A stretch of DNA of 64,000 nucleotides from Stieleria mannarensis (GTDB lineage: Bacteria > Planctomycetota > Planctomycetia > Pirellulales > Pirellulaceae). Below are positions 35,120-44,541 of this stretch, piece by piece. Under the pieces are notes generated by a model. That model had not been told where the DNA came from and searched no databases. It saw only the letters and a list, made by a program, of their open reading frames with translations. How positions within the stretch are numbered: the first letter of the stretch is position 1; each line of letters begins with the position of its first letter. The position numbers were made by a program, and so were the translations under genes. The DNA lies in contig NZ_JACEHH010000014.1 of assembly GCF_014154935.1 (NCBI RefSeq), positions 121,401-185,400 on the forward strand. The letters run 5' to 3'.

Positions 35120-36364
35120 ATGCCCTGCTTCCCCGCTCTCGCATTGGTTTCCCGCCAACAGGACGTATTCGCCCGTTTGGAGGGGTGGGTCGATTGGTGG
35201 TGGTTGAGTGTTTCCGAGCCACAGCGAACCCTCCCCGCGTCGTCGTATGCTCCTCCGCGACCCTCCCCGAGGGAGGGTGGCATCAATTGCTTGACACTCG
35301 AAGCCTTGGATCCCGAAGGGCGACCGGGGACGACGCGGGGAGGGAAGTCCCAGCGACGGCGGGGCGCGTTCACGCTGGTCGAATTGCTGGTCGTGATCGC
35401 CATCATCGGGATTTTGGTCGGGTTGCTGTTGCCGGCCGTCCAGGCGGCCCGCGAGGCGGCGCGGCGGATGTCGTGCAGCAACAACATGAAACAGATCGGA
35501 CTGGGGCTGCAGAATTATGCCTCGACCTACAAGGGGCACTTCCCGAACGCCGGATACAACGGGATTCGCTACCTGAATGACTACTCGCCCCAGGCCAAAT
35601 TGTTGCCGTTTTTGGAGCAACAGAATTTGATCAACCTGATCGACTTTGACATCCAGATGGGCCATCCGGGCCGCGATGATCTGCCGCAAGAACTGCACGA
35701 AGCGGCCCGCACGGTCGTCCCGACGTTCCTGTGCCCGAGTGACCCCGAAGCGCCGACGCATAGGTTGACGATGCCTTCGGGGGCGGAGATTCCGATCGCC
35801 GGAACCAATTACGGCATGAATCACGGCAGCGGCATGGATGGCAGCTTCCACCCTGTCTATGAAGGCGACGGGCTTTGCTGGGCCAATGCCGAAATCCGTT
35901 TCGCATCGATCTTGGACGGCACCAGCAACACGCTCGTATTCGCAGAGACGATCCGTGGCCCCGGCGGCAGCGCGCCGGTCTTACCGAACAACCGGATCAC
36001 CTCCCAGAGCTATCGGACTGCGATGAATCCGAGCAGCTACTTGGACGAAATCGACTCCGACGACTTTGACACGATCTTCAACGCGACAACCGATTGGGAC
36101 GGTGGCCGGCACGAGTACTGGCTGCGTGGCACGGTGCCCAACGGGCCGTTGGTGATCGGCCGCATGCCGCCGAACTCGCGTGTTCCGGACTTCACGTATC
36201 GTTCCGCCAAGATCAACTCCGCTCGCAGCCACCACACCGGCGGCGTGATGGCGGTCTTTGCCGACGGCAGCGTGCATTTCATCACCGACTCGGTCGACCG
36301 AGACGTGTGGCACGCGACTTGGACTCGCCACGGGAACGAAGTGACGACGGTCGCGACACAATGA
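35120..36364 (+). CDS. DUF1559 pseudopilin-like protein with uncertain start
   Basis: The conserved protein begins at [18 protein letters not shown] near 35370 and continues through [20 protein letters not shown] to a C-terminal [17 protein letters not shown] block. The only in-frame ATG is at 35120, which would add an 83-residue leader translated mostly from a dispersed repeat. In-frame TTG codons near 35288 and 35308 give leaders of about 20-27 residues, closer to normal, so the true start is probably there. Its stop overlaps the PepSY gene as ATGA, which places this surface protein in the same operon as the three genes after it. Confidence 0.8.
   Translation: MPCFPALALVSRQQDVFARLEGWVDWWWLSVSEPQRTLPASSYAPPRPSPREGGINCLTLEALDPEGRPGTTRGGKSQRRRGAFTLVELLVVIAIIGILVGLLLPAVQAAREAARRMSCSNNMKQIGLGLQNYASTYKGHFPNAGYNGIRYLNDYSPQAKLLPFLEQQNLINLIDFDIQMGHPGRDDLPQELHEAARTVVPTFLCPSDPEAPTHRLTMPSGAEIPIAGTNYGMNHGSGMDGSFHPVYEGDGLCWANAEIRFASILDGTSNTLVFAETIRGPGGSAPVLPNNRITSQSYRTAMNPSSYLDEIDSDDFDTIFNATTDWDGGRHEYWLRGTVPNGPLVIGRMPPNSRVPDFTYRSAKINSARSHHTGGVMAVFADGSVHFITDSVDRDVWHATWTRHGNEVTTVATQ
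35170..35280. repeat. Dispersed repeat, partial copy of the element at 46180-46309
   Basis: The tract GAGCCACAG-x2-AACCCTCCCCGCGTCGTCG followed by CTCCTCCGCGACCCTCCC is shared, in inverse orientation, with 46180-46240. It ends in a perfect hairpin ACCCTCCC-CGA-GGGAGGGT (35260-35278). The left part, with GGGTCGATTGGTGGTG, also aligns but is more diverged. It covers the 5' end of the DUF1559 reading frame. Confidence 0.75.
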
Positions 36365-37005
36365 GCGATTCGGTGACATCGGCTGGCAAGCGAAAACGTC
36401 GTCGTCGATCGATCTGGTTGCGGTTCCTGATCCATTCCCACTGGATGAGCTCTGCGATCAGCCTGGTCGGGATGGTGCTGTTTGCCGTCACCGGCATCAC
36501 GCTCAACCATGCCGGTCAAATCGAAGCGGAGCCGGCGATCGAGAACCACACGGCGGCATTGCCTTTGCGTTTGCAGAAAGTCCTTGGCGATCAAAGTCAC
36601 GAGGAAACGGCTCCGCTGCCGGCGGAGCTATCGGCTTGGCTGAAGCATCGATTCACCGTTTCCACCTCCGGCCGCGACGCGGAATGGTCCGAGGACGAGG
36701 TCTATCTGTCGATGCAAGGCCCCGGAACCGATGCCTGGATCGCGATCGATCGCACCAGCGGAGACGTGGAGTATGAATCCACCAGTCGTGGCTGGGTCGC
36801 CTACTTCAATGATTTGCACAAGGCGCGTCATACGCCAACGGCATGGATCTGGTTTCTGGATGTGTTCGCCGTCGCGACGCTGGTGTTCTGCTTGACCGGA
36901 TTGCTGTTGCTGTATGAACGCGCCGACAAACGTCGATCGACCTGGCCCCTGGTCGGTCTTGGACTGATCGCTCCCTGGATTTTGATCCTGATTTACATTC
37001 ACTGA
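36361..37005 (+). CDS. PepSY-associated TM-helix protein
   Basis: A 214-residue membrane protein. A basic N-terminus ([13 protein letters not shown]) leads to a first helix with [18 protein letters not shown] periplasmic PepSY-like loop ([16 protein letters not shown]) and two further helices follow, with [13 protein letters not shown] between, the usual PepSY_TM signature. The family occurs next to iron-siderophore receptors and includes membrane reductases with paired histidines. It starts in an ATGA overlap with the DUF1559 gene and is 8 bp from the DUF2271 gene. Confidence 0.82.
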   Translation: MSDSVTSAGKRKRRRRSIWLRFLIHSHWMSSAISLVGMVLFAVTGITLNHAGQIEAEPAIENHTAALPLRLQKVLGDQSHEETAPLPAELSAWLKHRFTVSTSGRDAEWSEDEVYLSMQGPGTDAWIAIDRTSGDVEYESTSRGWVAYFNDLHKARHTPTAWIWFLDVFAVATLVFCLTGLLLLYERADKRRSTWPLVGLGLIAPWILILIYIH

Positions 37006-37013
37006 GAGTCCCA

Positions 37014-37538
37014 ATGAAACAACTCTTTCTACTCGCGCTGATGTCCGTGGCGGTTTCCTCGGTCTCGGCCGAAGATCCAACGCCCCGGATCGAAGTGTCC
37101 GTCACCATCCCACGGCTGAACGTCTCGGAGTATCACCGGCCCTACGTCGCGGTTTGGATTCAGGACAAAAACCGAAAGGTCGTCGCCAACCTGGCGGTCT
37201 GGTACCAGCTGACAGGCCGCAACAAGGACGAGGGGACGAAATGGTTGCCCGATCTTCGGCAGTGGTGGCGACGCAGCGGCCGCAGTCTGGAGCATCCCGT
37301 CGATGGCGTTTCCGGAGCCACGCGTCCGGCCGGTGAGCACACGTTGCGGTTCACCGGGGATGAAAAACGATTCGCCGGCATGAAACGCGGCGACTATGAA
37401 CTGGTTGTCGAAGCCGCCCGCGAAGTCGGCGGACGTGAAATGGTGCAGATCCCGTTCTCTTGGCCGGCGACGAAAACGTCCACTCAAACTCAATCCGGCG
37501 AAACCGAACTCGGTGACGTCTCGCTCACGATTCGTTGA
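37014..37538 (+). CDS. DUF2271 family secreted protein
   Basis: A 174-residue exported protein with signal peptide ending VSSVSA-ED. The mature part has the DUF2271 pattern [23 protein letters not shown] and a C-terminal [23 protein letters not shown]. The family is typically encoded with PepSY_TM and DUF4198 proteins, and often with flavin transferase ApbE, in metal- or siderophore-related loci; ApbE is not present here. Gene order PepSY, DUF2271, DUF4198 matches that association. Confidence 0.85.
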   Translation: MKQLFLLALMSVAVSSVSAEDPTPRIEVSVTIPRLNVSEYHRPYVAVWIQDKNRKVVANLAVWYQLTGRNKDEGTKWLPDLRQWWRRSGRSLEHPVDGVSGATRPAGEHTLRFTGDEKRFAGMKRGDYELVVEAAREVGGREMVQIPFSWPATKTSTQTQSGETELGDVSLTIR

Positions 37539-37570
37539 ACCTTCCACCAATCTTCTTCTGGAGAAACTTG

Positions 37571-38374
37571 ATGACTCGATTCCTTCTTTCCACGCTCGCC
37601 ATCGCCGTCATCGGCACCACCGCGTTTGCGCACAAGGTTTGGTTGCGTCCCTCGCAAACTCAATTGTCCGGTGCCGAACCTTGGGTGACCGTCGACGCCG
37701 CGGTGTCGAACGATCTGTTTTACTTCAATCACTTTCCGTTGCGACTCGATGGCTTGGTCATCACCGCTCCCGACGGAAATCAAGTCCAAGGCGAAAACCA
37801 ATCGGTCGGCAAGTACCGCAGCGTGTTCGATGTGCCGCTGCATCAGCAGGGCACCTACCGGATCGCGATCGTCAACGGGGGCGTCTTCGCCAGCTATGAA
37901 CAGGGTGGCCAGAGACGACGATTCCGAGGCTCCATCGAATCGCTCGAAAAAGAAATTCCCGCCGACGCGACGAACCTGCGGGTGACCGAGCGACTCTCAC
38001 GGATCGAAACGTTTGTCACCAACGGCGCGCCGACCGACGAGGCGCTCAAACCCACCGGCAAGGGCGTCGAACTCGTTCCCGTCTCTCATCCCAACGATCT
38101 TTACGCGGGTGAAGAATCGACGTTTCGCTTGTTGGTCAACGGCAAACCGGCCGAGGGATTGGAGATCGAACTGATCCGCGGCGGAACCCGCTATCGCAAC
38201 GCGCAAGATGAAGTGCATCTGACGACCGATGCCAACGGTGAGTTCAGCGTGACTTGGTCCGAACCCGGCATGTACTGGCTGGAAACCAGCACGGAGGACA
38301 AGGAAACGTCGGTTCCCCAAGCGACATCACGTTACCTGAGCTACGCGGCGACATTTGAGGTCCTGCCGCAGTAG
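37571..38374 (+). CDS. DUF4198 family secreted protein
   Basis: A 267-residue exported protein with signal peptide ending TTAFA-HK. The mature protein starts with a His (HKVWLRP), a typical DUF4198 feature and a possible metal ligand. It continues as beta-sandwich repeats ending in a carboxypeptidase-regulatory-like segment ([23 protein letters not shown]). DUF4198 proteins are associated with nickel, cobalt or iron uptake. The start ATG 37571 lies 32 bp after the DUF2271 stop, with GGAGAAAC upstream. Confidence 0.85.
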   Translation: MTRFLLSTLAIAVIGTTAFAHKVWLRPSQTQLSGAEPWVTVDAAVSNDLFYFNHFPLRLDGLVITAPDGNQVQGENQSVGKYRSVFDVPLHQQGTYRIAIVNGGVFASYEQGGQRRRFRGSIESLEKEIPADATNLRVTERLSRIETFVTNGAPTDEALKPTGKGVELVPVSHPNDLYAGEESTFRLLVNGKPAEGLEIELIRGGTRYRNAQDEVHLTTDANGEFSVTWSEPGMYWLETSTEDKETSVPQATSRYLSYAATFEVLPQ

Positions 38375-38394
38375 CTCGCGCGCCGCCACCGCCC

Positions 38395-39663
38395 TTACTT
38401 GCGGACGTCGTAGCAGAACACCTTGTCGCCTTCGCGGAGGTACAGTTTTCCACCGACGACGACGGGGTGTGCCCAGCTGGGGCGTTCGCCGCTGTCGGGG
38501 ACCTTGAAACTGCCTTGCTCGTCGTAGCCTTCGGGCGAGGCGGGCACCAGGACCACGGTGCCGTCGCTGTAGCGGATGAACAATTTTCCGTCGGCGGCGG
38601 TGATGCTGGCCGACTTCCTGCCCGAACCGCGGGATTTCCACTCGGTTTCGCCGGTCATCAGCTCGGCACAGAAGGGCACGCCTTGGTCATCCGAGTCGCC
38701 GTACAGGTAGTCGCCCACTAGCACGATGCCGCCGTGTTTGTTGCCCAGCTTGGGGTTGGGCGGATAGATCTCGTCGACCGTCACACCATCCCCTTTCGCG
38801 ACTTGGCGGAGCAGTGCGCCGCCGGTGCCGTAGCCGGCGGAAAAGAACACCAAGTCGTCTTTGACGATCGGGGTGGGGATCACGGCGGTGGTGCGTTGGA
38901 TTTCGTAGGACCACAACAGTTCGCCATCGTCGGCACGCACGCCCAGGGCGCCGCTGCCGGTTGTTTGGACATAGACCTTGGTGCCGCCGATGTTGGAGAT
39001 GACGACCGAAGCGTGGCCGGCACCGCGATCCTCTTCGCGGACAGTCGTCCACACGGTTTCGCCGGTCGCTTTGTCCAGCGCCGCCATCGTGCACTCGGGG
39101 CCGCCGGGGGTGCAGATCAGCTTGTCGCCGTCGATCAAGACGGATTCACTGTAGCCCCAGCCGTCAGCTTTCTTGCCGCCAAGGTCGTCTTTCAGGTGCC
39201 GCCGCCACTGCTGCTGACCGGCGGTGCTGAAGCAGATCAATTCGCCAAACGCGGTGACGACATAAACGTGGTCTCCGTCGACAGTCGGCGTGCTGCGCGA
39301 GCTCTGCCAAGATTCTTTGCCGCTGTTCCAAGGGGCGCCTGTTTTGCTTTTCCAGAGTTGCCGTCCGGTCTTTTGGTCGAAGCACACCAAATACTCGTCG
39401 TCGTCATCCGCGGTGGACAGGCCATCGCCCAGTGTGAACAGTTTCCCGCCGGCGATCGCGACGCTCGCGTAACCCCGCCCGGCCCCCTCGGTGGTCCAAA
39501 CTAACTTGGGGCCATCCTCGGGCCATTGGTCCAGCAATCCGGTGTCGCCGGAAACGCCGGTTCGATCGGCACCACGAAACGTCGGCCAGCTGTCTTCGGC
39601 CGATGAGATTGACGGGGTTGCCAGCAGGGTGAAGATCGCAATGCAAGTCAGGTAACGCATCAT
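38395..39663 (-). CDS. Secreted PQQ-like beta-propeller protein
   Basis: A 422-residue exported protein with signal peptide MMRYLTCIAIFTLLATPSISSA. WPTFRGADRTGVSGDTGLLDQWPEDGPKLVWTT opens the propeller, the planctomycete version of BamB/quinoprotein-dehydrogenase-like repeats. Later blades have VYVVTAFGELICF and LYLREGDKVFCYDV. No catalytic or membrane domain follows, so a scaffold or binding role is likely. It is convergent with the DUF4198 gene, with only 20 bp between. Met 39663 or 39660 is the start. Confidence 0.82.
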   Translation of the reverse strand: MMRYLTCIAIFTLLATPSISSAEDSWPTFRGADRTGVSGDTGLLDQWPEDGPKLVWTTEGAGRGYASVAIAGGKLFTLGDGLSTADDDDEYLVCFDQKTGRQLWKSKTGAPWNSGKESWQSSRSTPTVDGDHVYVVTAFGELICFSTAGQQQWRRHLKDDLGGKKADGWGYSESVLIDGDKLICTPGGPECTMAALDKATGETVWTTVREEDRGAGHASVVISNIGGTKVYVQTTGSGALGVRADDGELLWSYEIQRTTAVIPTPIVKDDLVFFSAGYGTGGALLRQVAKGDGVTVDEIYPPNPKLGNKHGGIVLVGDYLYGDSDDQGVPFCAELMTGETEWKSRGSGRKSASITAADGKLFIRYSDGTVVLVPASPEGYDEQGSFKVPDSGERPSWAHPVVVGGKLYLREGDKVFCYDVRK

Positions 39664-39741
39664 ATTGGTGGGGTTCGAATGATGTTCAGGTCGGAACAAC
39701 CGCGCAGCAACAAATTCTCAGTTGGGTGGATCGCACCACGA

Positions 39742-40413
39742 TCACGATCGTTTCAGCGCGAAGGTGCTTCTGCGAGAGGGAATACAAGTCCTCAGCATAT
39801 CGTCTATCTCTTCCCCATGTTCCTTTTGGAGCGCTTTTTTCAAGCCCGCTCGTGCCCGCTGAACGAGCGACTTGAGTGCCATCTCCGAGAGCATTAATTC
39901 CTGTGCCGCGGCCAAGTAGCTATAGCCATGAAAGTGCACCAATCGCAGCGCCGCTTGCTGTCGCTGTCCGAGTCGGCTGATCGCTTGCTGGACCGCCACT
40001 CGGCACTCGCGGCGCATTAGATCGACGGCTGGGTCCGAATTGACCGAGACCTCCAGCGAGCACTGTGGGTCGGAAAACGCCTCGGGAATTCGTTGCAGTG
40101 GCACCTCGCGACGTCGGGCCAGTTGTCGATTGGTGTTGGAGACGACGTTGCGGGTGATGGTGTACAACCAGCTCGAAAATTTGGCGGTCGGCTGGTAGGT
40201 GTGTCGCGACCTGTAAACCCTTAAAAAGACCTGCTGCGTCAGATCCTCTGGATCGACAATCTCGGGCGTCTGGAAATGTCGAATGAAACGCAGGACCGTG
40301 GGCCGGTTGCGTCGTACCAGCCGCTCAAACACGTTGCAGTCGCCGTTTCGGAGCCGCAACATCAGTTTGGCATCGAGATCATCCGGGTTGTGAAAGTGGC
40401 TGGGGGCAATCAT
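39742..40413 (-). CDS. ECF-type RNA polymerase sigma factor
   Basis: A 223-residue sigma-70 family regulator. Region 2 contains VFERLVRRNRPTVLRFIRHF and DPEDLTQQVFLRVYR, and region 4 contains ISRLGQRQQAALRLVHFHGYSYLAAAQELM followed by the recognition helix. There is no anti-sigma gene next to it, which is common in planctomycetes. It lies between the PQQ-propeller gene on the same strand and the divergent 1250-residue haem protein, either of which could be a target. Met 40413 was chosen because the preceding residues in the open frame look non-conserved. Confidence 0.85.
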   Translation of the reverse strand: MIAPSHFHNPDDLDAKLMLRLRNGDCNVFERLVRRNRPTVLRFIRHFQTPEIVDPEDLTQQVFLRVYRSRHTYQPTAKFSSWLYTITRNVVSNTNRQLARRREVPLQRIPEAFSDPQCSLEVSVNSDPAVDLMRRECRVAVQQAISRLGQRQQAALRLVHFHGYSYLAAAQELMLSEMALKSLVQRARAGLKKALQKEHGEEIDDMLRTCIPSRRSTFALKRS

Positions 40414-40533
40414 GGAATCGAAAGGCAAGGCGGGCAACGGCTCGTGAGCTGGATAATCGTTCAAACGGCATCCGCTCCGCCACTTACACACGGTTTGCGG
40501 AATTTAATTTGGCGTCAGCCCCCCCACACACCT

Positions 40534-40560
40534 CATCATTCTGCCCCGCATCATTCTGCC
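40534..40560 (-). repeat. 14-nt repeat units, inverted
   Basis: CATCATTCTGCC-CCG-CATCATTCTGCC is two reverse-orientation units of the repeat at 3465-3583, here in the 323-bp gap between the sigma factor and the multidomain haem protein. No other feature was seen in the gap. Confidence 0.7.
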
Positions 40561-40736
40561 TTCGTTTGCCTGTCCCCCCGATTCAACGGGCTGACGCTTG
40601 CCGCGGGACTAGCCGGAGACCGGATTGCCTGACTTTCCGCGCCCGATGGTCGCATTCGCTCTCCGGCAACGATCCGAACCGGTTAAAATTCATCCGATCT
40701 GATTCACCACCGACCAATTGACCGAAACGGGATCCG

Positions 40737-43700
40737 ATGGGACTGCTGCGATTCATACTGTTAGGCCTCTTTACCTCAGCCGCGATCATCGGGAGCTGCG
40801 AAAGCCCGCAATACCAAGTGCTTTTCAACGGCAAGGATCTGTCGCAGTGGAAGGGACTGCCCCGCTTTTGGTCGGTCCGCGATGGGGCGATCGTCGGGCA
40901 AACGACCCAAGACAACCCGGTGAAGTCCAATACGTTCCTGATCTGGCAAGGCGGCACGGTCGGCGATTTCGAGTTTCGTTGTCTGGTTCGATTCGAAGGC
41001 AACAATTCGGGGGTGCAATATCGCAGCGAGATGGCCGACGAAAACTGGCTGGCACTGCGAGGCTATCAAGCCGACTTGCATCCGCGGCCGGACTACATGG
41101 GGATGATGTACGGCGAGAAAACAGGGCGGGGGATCATCGCCACCGGCGGCCAGCGCGTGGTGATCAACGCGGACGGCAAGTCCGACGCGACCGATGCATT
41201 TACCCCGCTCGGCGACATCGCGACCGACCGCTGGAATGAATTGGTGATCGTTGCGGTCGGAAATCGTATGATCCATCAAATCAACGGCGTCACCACCGTC
41301 GACGTGACCGACGATCATCCCGACGCGCGGCGAAGCGGTCTGCTGGGGCTGCAACTGCATCAAGGTCCCGCGATGAAAGCGGAATACCGAAATCTGCTGT
41401 TGCGCCACCTCGACGGTGACCAGGCGCAACGTGTGCTGCAAGCAGCAATCGATTCTTCATCGACGGCCGACGCTGCGGAAACCGATGCGGACACTCAAAC
41501 GCCCGTCACCAAACCGAACGCCGAAACTTGGTTGCAACAATCGCCCAAGCCCCGGTGGATCTGGGCCGACAAATCCGCGACGAATCAAAAGGTCTGGTTC
41601 CGCAAGTCATTTCAAATCACCGCGGCGGCCAAGAACGCGCGCTTGTACGCGACGTGCGACAACCGCATGACACTGTTCATCAACGGAAAACAAGCGGCCA
41701 AGAGCGATGCGTGGCAGTCGCCGATCGATCAAGATGTATCGCAGCTGATTCAGCCCGGGCGGAACGTGATCGCCATCGCAGGTCAAAACGAAGGCGGCGT
41801 CGCGGCGCTGGTCGCCAAGTTGACGGTCACCGATTCGGCCGGAAACGAAACGTCGATCGTGACCGACAACTCCTGGAAGCGATCCGAATCATCGGCGAAA
41901 GGTTGGAACGCCACTGATTTTGACGAATCCGATTGGACGGCGGCGAAAATCATCGACCAGATCGGTGCCGGGCCGTGGGGAATTCCGGGACAAGAATCCG
42001 GGAGTGCCGGTGGGGCGACCGTGATTCGTCCCCAGGAGATTGTTGCACCGCCCGGGTTTGTGGTCGAACAAGTCTATTCGGTGCCGAAGCAGCAAGGCAG
42101 TTGGGTTTCGCTGGCGACCGACCCCCAAGGCCGTTTGTATGCCAGCGACCAAGGTGGCGCCGGATTGTACCGGCTGACGTTGCGGTCGGGCGATTCCCCC
42201 TTGGTCGAAAAGGTCTCTGTCGGGTCGATGGCCGATGTTTCCGGTGCTCAAGGGTTGCACTGGGCCTTTGACAGTCTGTGGTTTCATCGTAACGGCGGAC
42301 ATCTGATCCGGTTGACCGATTCCGATGGCGACGATCACTTGGACACGGCGGAAACCTATCCAGGGACGACCGGTGGCGGAGAGCACGGTAATCATGCAGT
42401 GTTGCCGATCCCCGGCCGCGAGGGACTGTTTCTCGACGGCGGCAATGCGGCGCCGCTGGCAAGCCACGTCCGCAGTCGCGTACCGACTTGGTACGAAGGC
42501 CATCTCTTGCCGCGGATGTGGGATTCCAACGGACACGCCCGCGGTCGCCTGGCGCCGGGCGGCTGGGTCACCGAACTGGACGTCGATTCGAAACAGCAAG
42601 TCGTTCGCACGATCGGGTTTCGCAATCAGTACGACGTCGCACTGAATCGTCACGACGACTTGTTCGCCTATGACGCGGACATGGAATGGGATCTGGGTCT
42701 GCCTTGGTATCGGCCGACCCGAATCTGCTTGGCCGCCAGCGGAGCGGACTATGGTTGGCGGAGCGGATCGGGGAAATGGCCCAGCTACTACGAAGATTCG
42801 TTGCCGCCGGTCGTCGAGATCGGTCCGGGATCGCCGACGGGTCTGGTCGCCGGATCCGAAGCCGATTTCCCGACCCGTTATCGCGATGCGCTGTTCGCCT
42901 GTGATTGGACCTTCGGAACGATGTACGCGATTCACCTTGAACCGGCCGGTGCGGGCTATCGCGGCGTTGCCGAGCCATTCGTGTACGGTTCGCCGCTGCC
43001 GTTGACCGATGCCGTGATCGGTGCCGACGGCGCGCTGTACTTTGCCATCGGCGGTCGAGGGACAGGTTCGGGGTTGTATCGTGTGCGTTATCTTGGTGAC
43101 CAGTCACGGGCGGAACCGACTCACACCGATCCCGCCGCGGCCGAGGCCTGCAAGCTGCGGAGATCCTTGGAAGCGTTTCACGGTGTCCAGTCGCCCGACG
43201 CGATCGCAGCGGCGTGGCCGATCCTATCGAGCGACGACCGGTTCCTGCGTCATGCGGCTCGCATCGCGGTCGAAAGTCAGCCGCTGGAATCATGGGCCGA
43301 GCGCGCCGTGCTGGAACCCGATCCACAGGCCCGGATCACGGCCATCGTCGCGTTGGCGCGGATGGGCAATGAATACCATCGTGCCGGTGCCATGGTCGGC
43401 TTGATGGAACTGCGTCCCGATTCGCTTGGCAAGAGCCAATTGTTGGGCATGCTCCGCGGCTATGCCCTGATCTTTGATCGGCTGGGCAAACCGACCGAAC
43501 GCGAAACGGTGCAAGTGATTGCGCAGCTCGATCCGCTGCTGCCGAGTGAGGACGTCGAAGTGAACACCGAACTGATTCGTGTGCTGACGTACCTGCGAAG
43601 CGAGTCGGTGATCGGCAAGACGATCAAGCTGATCGAAAACCGCCCGCCGACCGAACCGCCGGCTTGGTCCGAGCTGGCCAGTCGCAACAAGGGCTACGGC

Positions 43701-44489
43701 AGGGCCATCGACAACTTGATCCAGTCAACGCCGCCGTCCCGTGAGATCATGTACGCGTTTCTTTTGCGGAACTTGAAAGACGGCTGGACACTCGACCAGC
43801 GTCGCAGCTATTTCGCCTTTCTGAACGAAGCCGCCAAAGCATCCGGAGGGGCCAGCTATGCGGGTTACCTGACGCGGATCCGTGACGAAGCGTTGGCCAA
43901 TTGTTCCAATGAAGAACGTGTCGCACTGCAAGACATCACCGGCGAAGATTTTAATCCCCAACCCGATTTTCCGATTGTCGAACCCCAGGGTCCCGGCCAA
44001 AAGTGGACCGTCGAGGAAGCTTTGGCGGCCAGCCGCGGTCCGAAGAATTTCGAGCGAGGTCGTTCTTTGTATTTCAGCGCCAAATGCGCCGCCTGCCATC
44101 GTTTGGCCGGATTGGGTGGCGCGATCGGTCCCGACCTGACCAGTATCCCCAACAAGTTTGACGAGCGGTATCTGGTCGAAGCGATCGTGCATCCCAGTAA
44201 AAACATCTCCGACCAATACGGATCCTCGCGCGTGTTGACCGAGGATGGCCAAATCCTGATCGGATTGGTGGTGGAAAAAGACAACGGCGACTTGACCGTT
44301 TATCCGATCGACGAAAATGCCAAGGCGGTGGAAGTCGATGCGGACAGCGTCGAATTGATCGAAGCGTCCAAGGTGTCGCAAATGCCCGAAGGTTTGTTGA
44401 ATCGACTCAGCCGCGACGAAGTCCGCGATCTGCTGACGTATCTGATGAGCGCCGGGAATCCGAACGACAAACGCTGGGGACGGAATTAA
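40737..44489 (+). CDS. PVC-type multidomain haem protein (DUF1080 + CBM-like + propeller + HEAT + cytochrome c)
   Basis: A 1250-residue exported protein. Residues 25-220 are a DUF1080/3-keto-disaccharide-hydrolase lectin-like domain (VLFNGKDLSQWKG, GNNSGVQYRSE). About 265-420 is a beta-sandwich with WIWADKS and FRKSFQI, as in rhamnosidase accessory domains. About 435-790 is a membrane-bound-dehydrogenase-type propeller (APPGFVVEQVY). About 800-1080 is helical HEAT-like sequence. The C-terminus is the planctomycete haem-binding domain with C1117-A-A-C-H1121. It may couple sugar binding or oxidation to electron transfer at the cell surface. All five modules are in one intact frame. Confidence 0.85.
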   Translation: MGLLRFILLGLFTSAAIIGSCESPQYQVLFNGKDLSQWKGLPRFWSVRDGAIVGQTTQDNPVKSNTFLIWQGGTVGDFEFRCLVRFEGNNSGVQYRSEMADENWLALRGYQADLHPRPDYMGMMYGEKTGRGIIATGGQRVVINADGKSDATDAFTPLGDIATDRWNELVIVAVGNRMIHQINGVTTVDVTDDHPDARRSGLLGLQLHQGPAMKAEYRNLLLRHLDGDQAQRVLQAAIDSSSTADAAETDADTQTPVTKPNAETWLQQSPKPRWIWADKSATNQKVWFRKSFQITAAAKNARLYATCDNRMTLFINGKQAAKSDAWQSPIDQDVSQLIQPGRNVIAIAGQNEGGVAALVAKLTVTDSAGNETSIVTDNSWKRSESSAKGWNATDFDESDWTAAKIIDQIGAGPWGIPGQESGSAGGATVIRPQEIVAPPGFVVEQVYSVPKQQGSWVSLATDPQGRLYASDQGGAGLYRLTLRSGDSPLVEKVSVGSMADVSGAQGLHWAFDSLWFHRNGGHLIRLTDSDGDDHLDTAETYPGTTGGGEHGNHAVLPIPGREGLFLDGGNAAPLASHVRSRVPTWYEGHLLPRMWDSNGHARGRLAPGGWVTELDVDSKQQVVRTIGFRNQYDVALNRHDDLFAYDADMEWDLGLPWYRPTRICLAASGADYGWRSGSGKWPSYYEDSLPPVVEIGPGSPTGLVAGSEADFPTRYRDALFACDWTFGTMYAIHLEPAGAGYRGVAEPFVYGSPLPLTDAVIGADGALYFAIGGRGTGSGLYRVRYLGDQSRAEPTHTDPAAAEACKLRRSLEAFHGVQSPDAIAAAWPILSSDDRFLRHAARIAVESQPLESWAERAVLEPDPQARITAIVALARMGNEYHRAGAMVGLMELRPDSLGKSQLLGMLRGYALIFDRLGKPTERETVQVIAQLDPLLPSEDVEVNTELIRVLTYLRSESVIGKTIKLIENRPPTEPPAWSELASRNKGYGRAIDNLIQSTPPSREIMYAFLLRNLKDGWTLDQRRSYFAFLNEAAKASGGASYAGYLTRIRDEALANCSNEERVALQDITGEDFNPQPDFPIVEPQGPGQKWTVEEALAASRGPKNFERGRSLYFSAKCAACHRLAGLGGAIGPDLTSIPNKFDERYLVEAIVHPSKNISDQYGSSRVLTEDGQILIGLVVEKDNGDLTVYPIDENAKAVEVDADSVELIEASKVSQMPEGLLNRLSRDEVRDLLTYLMSAGNPNDKRWGRN

Positions 44490-44541
44490 TACGAGCACGA
44501 TCAAACGTTACAATGGAGTGACGCCATCCCGGGAATAAGTC

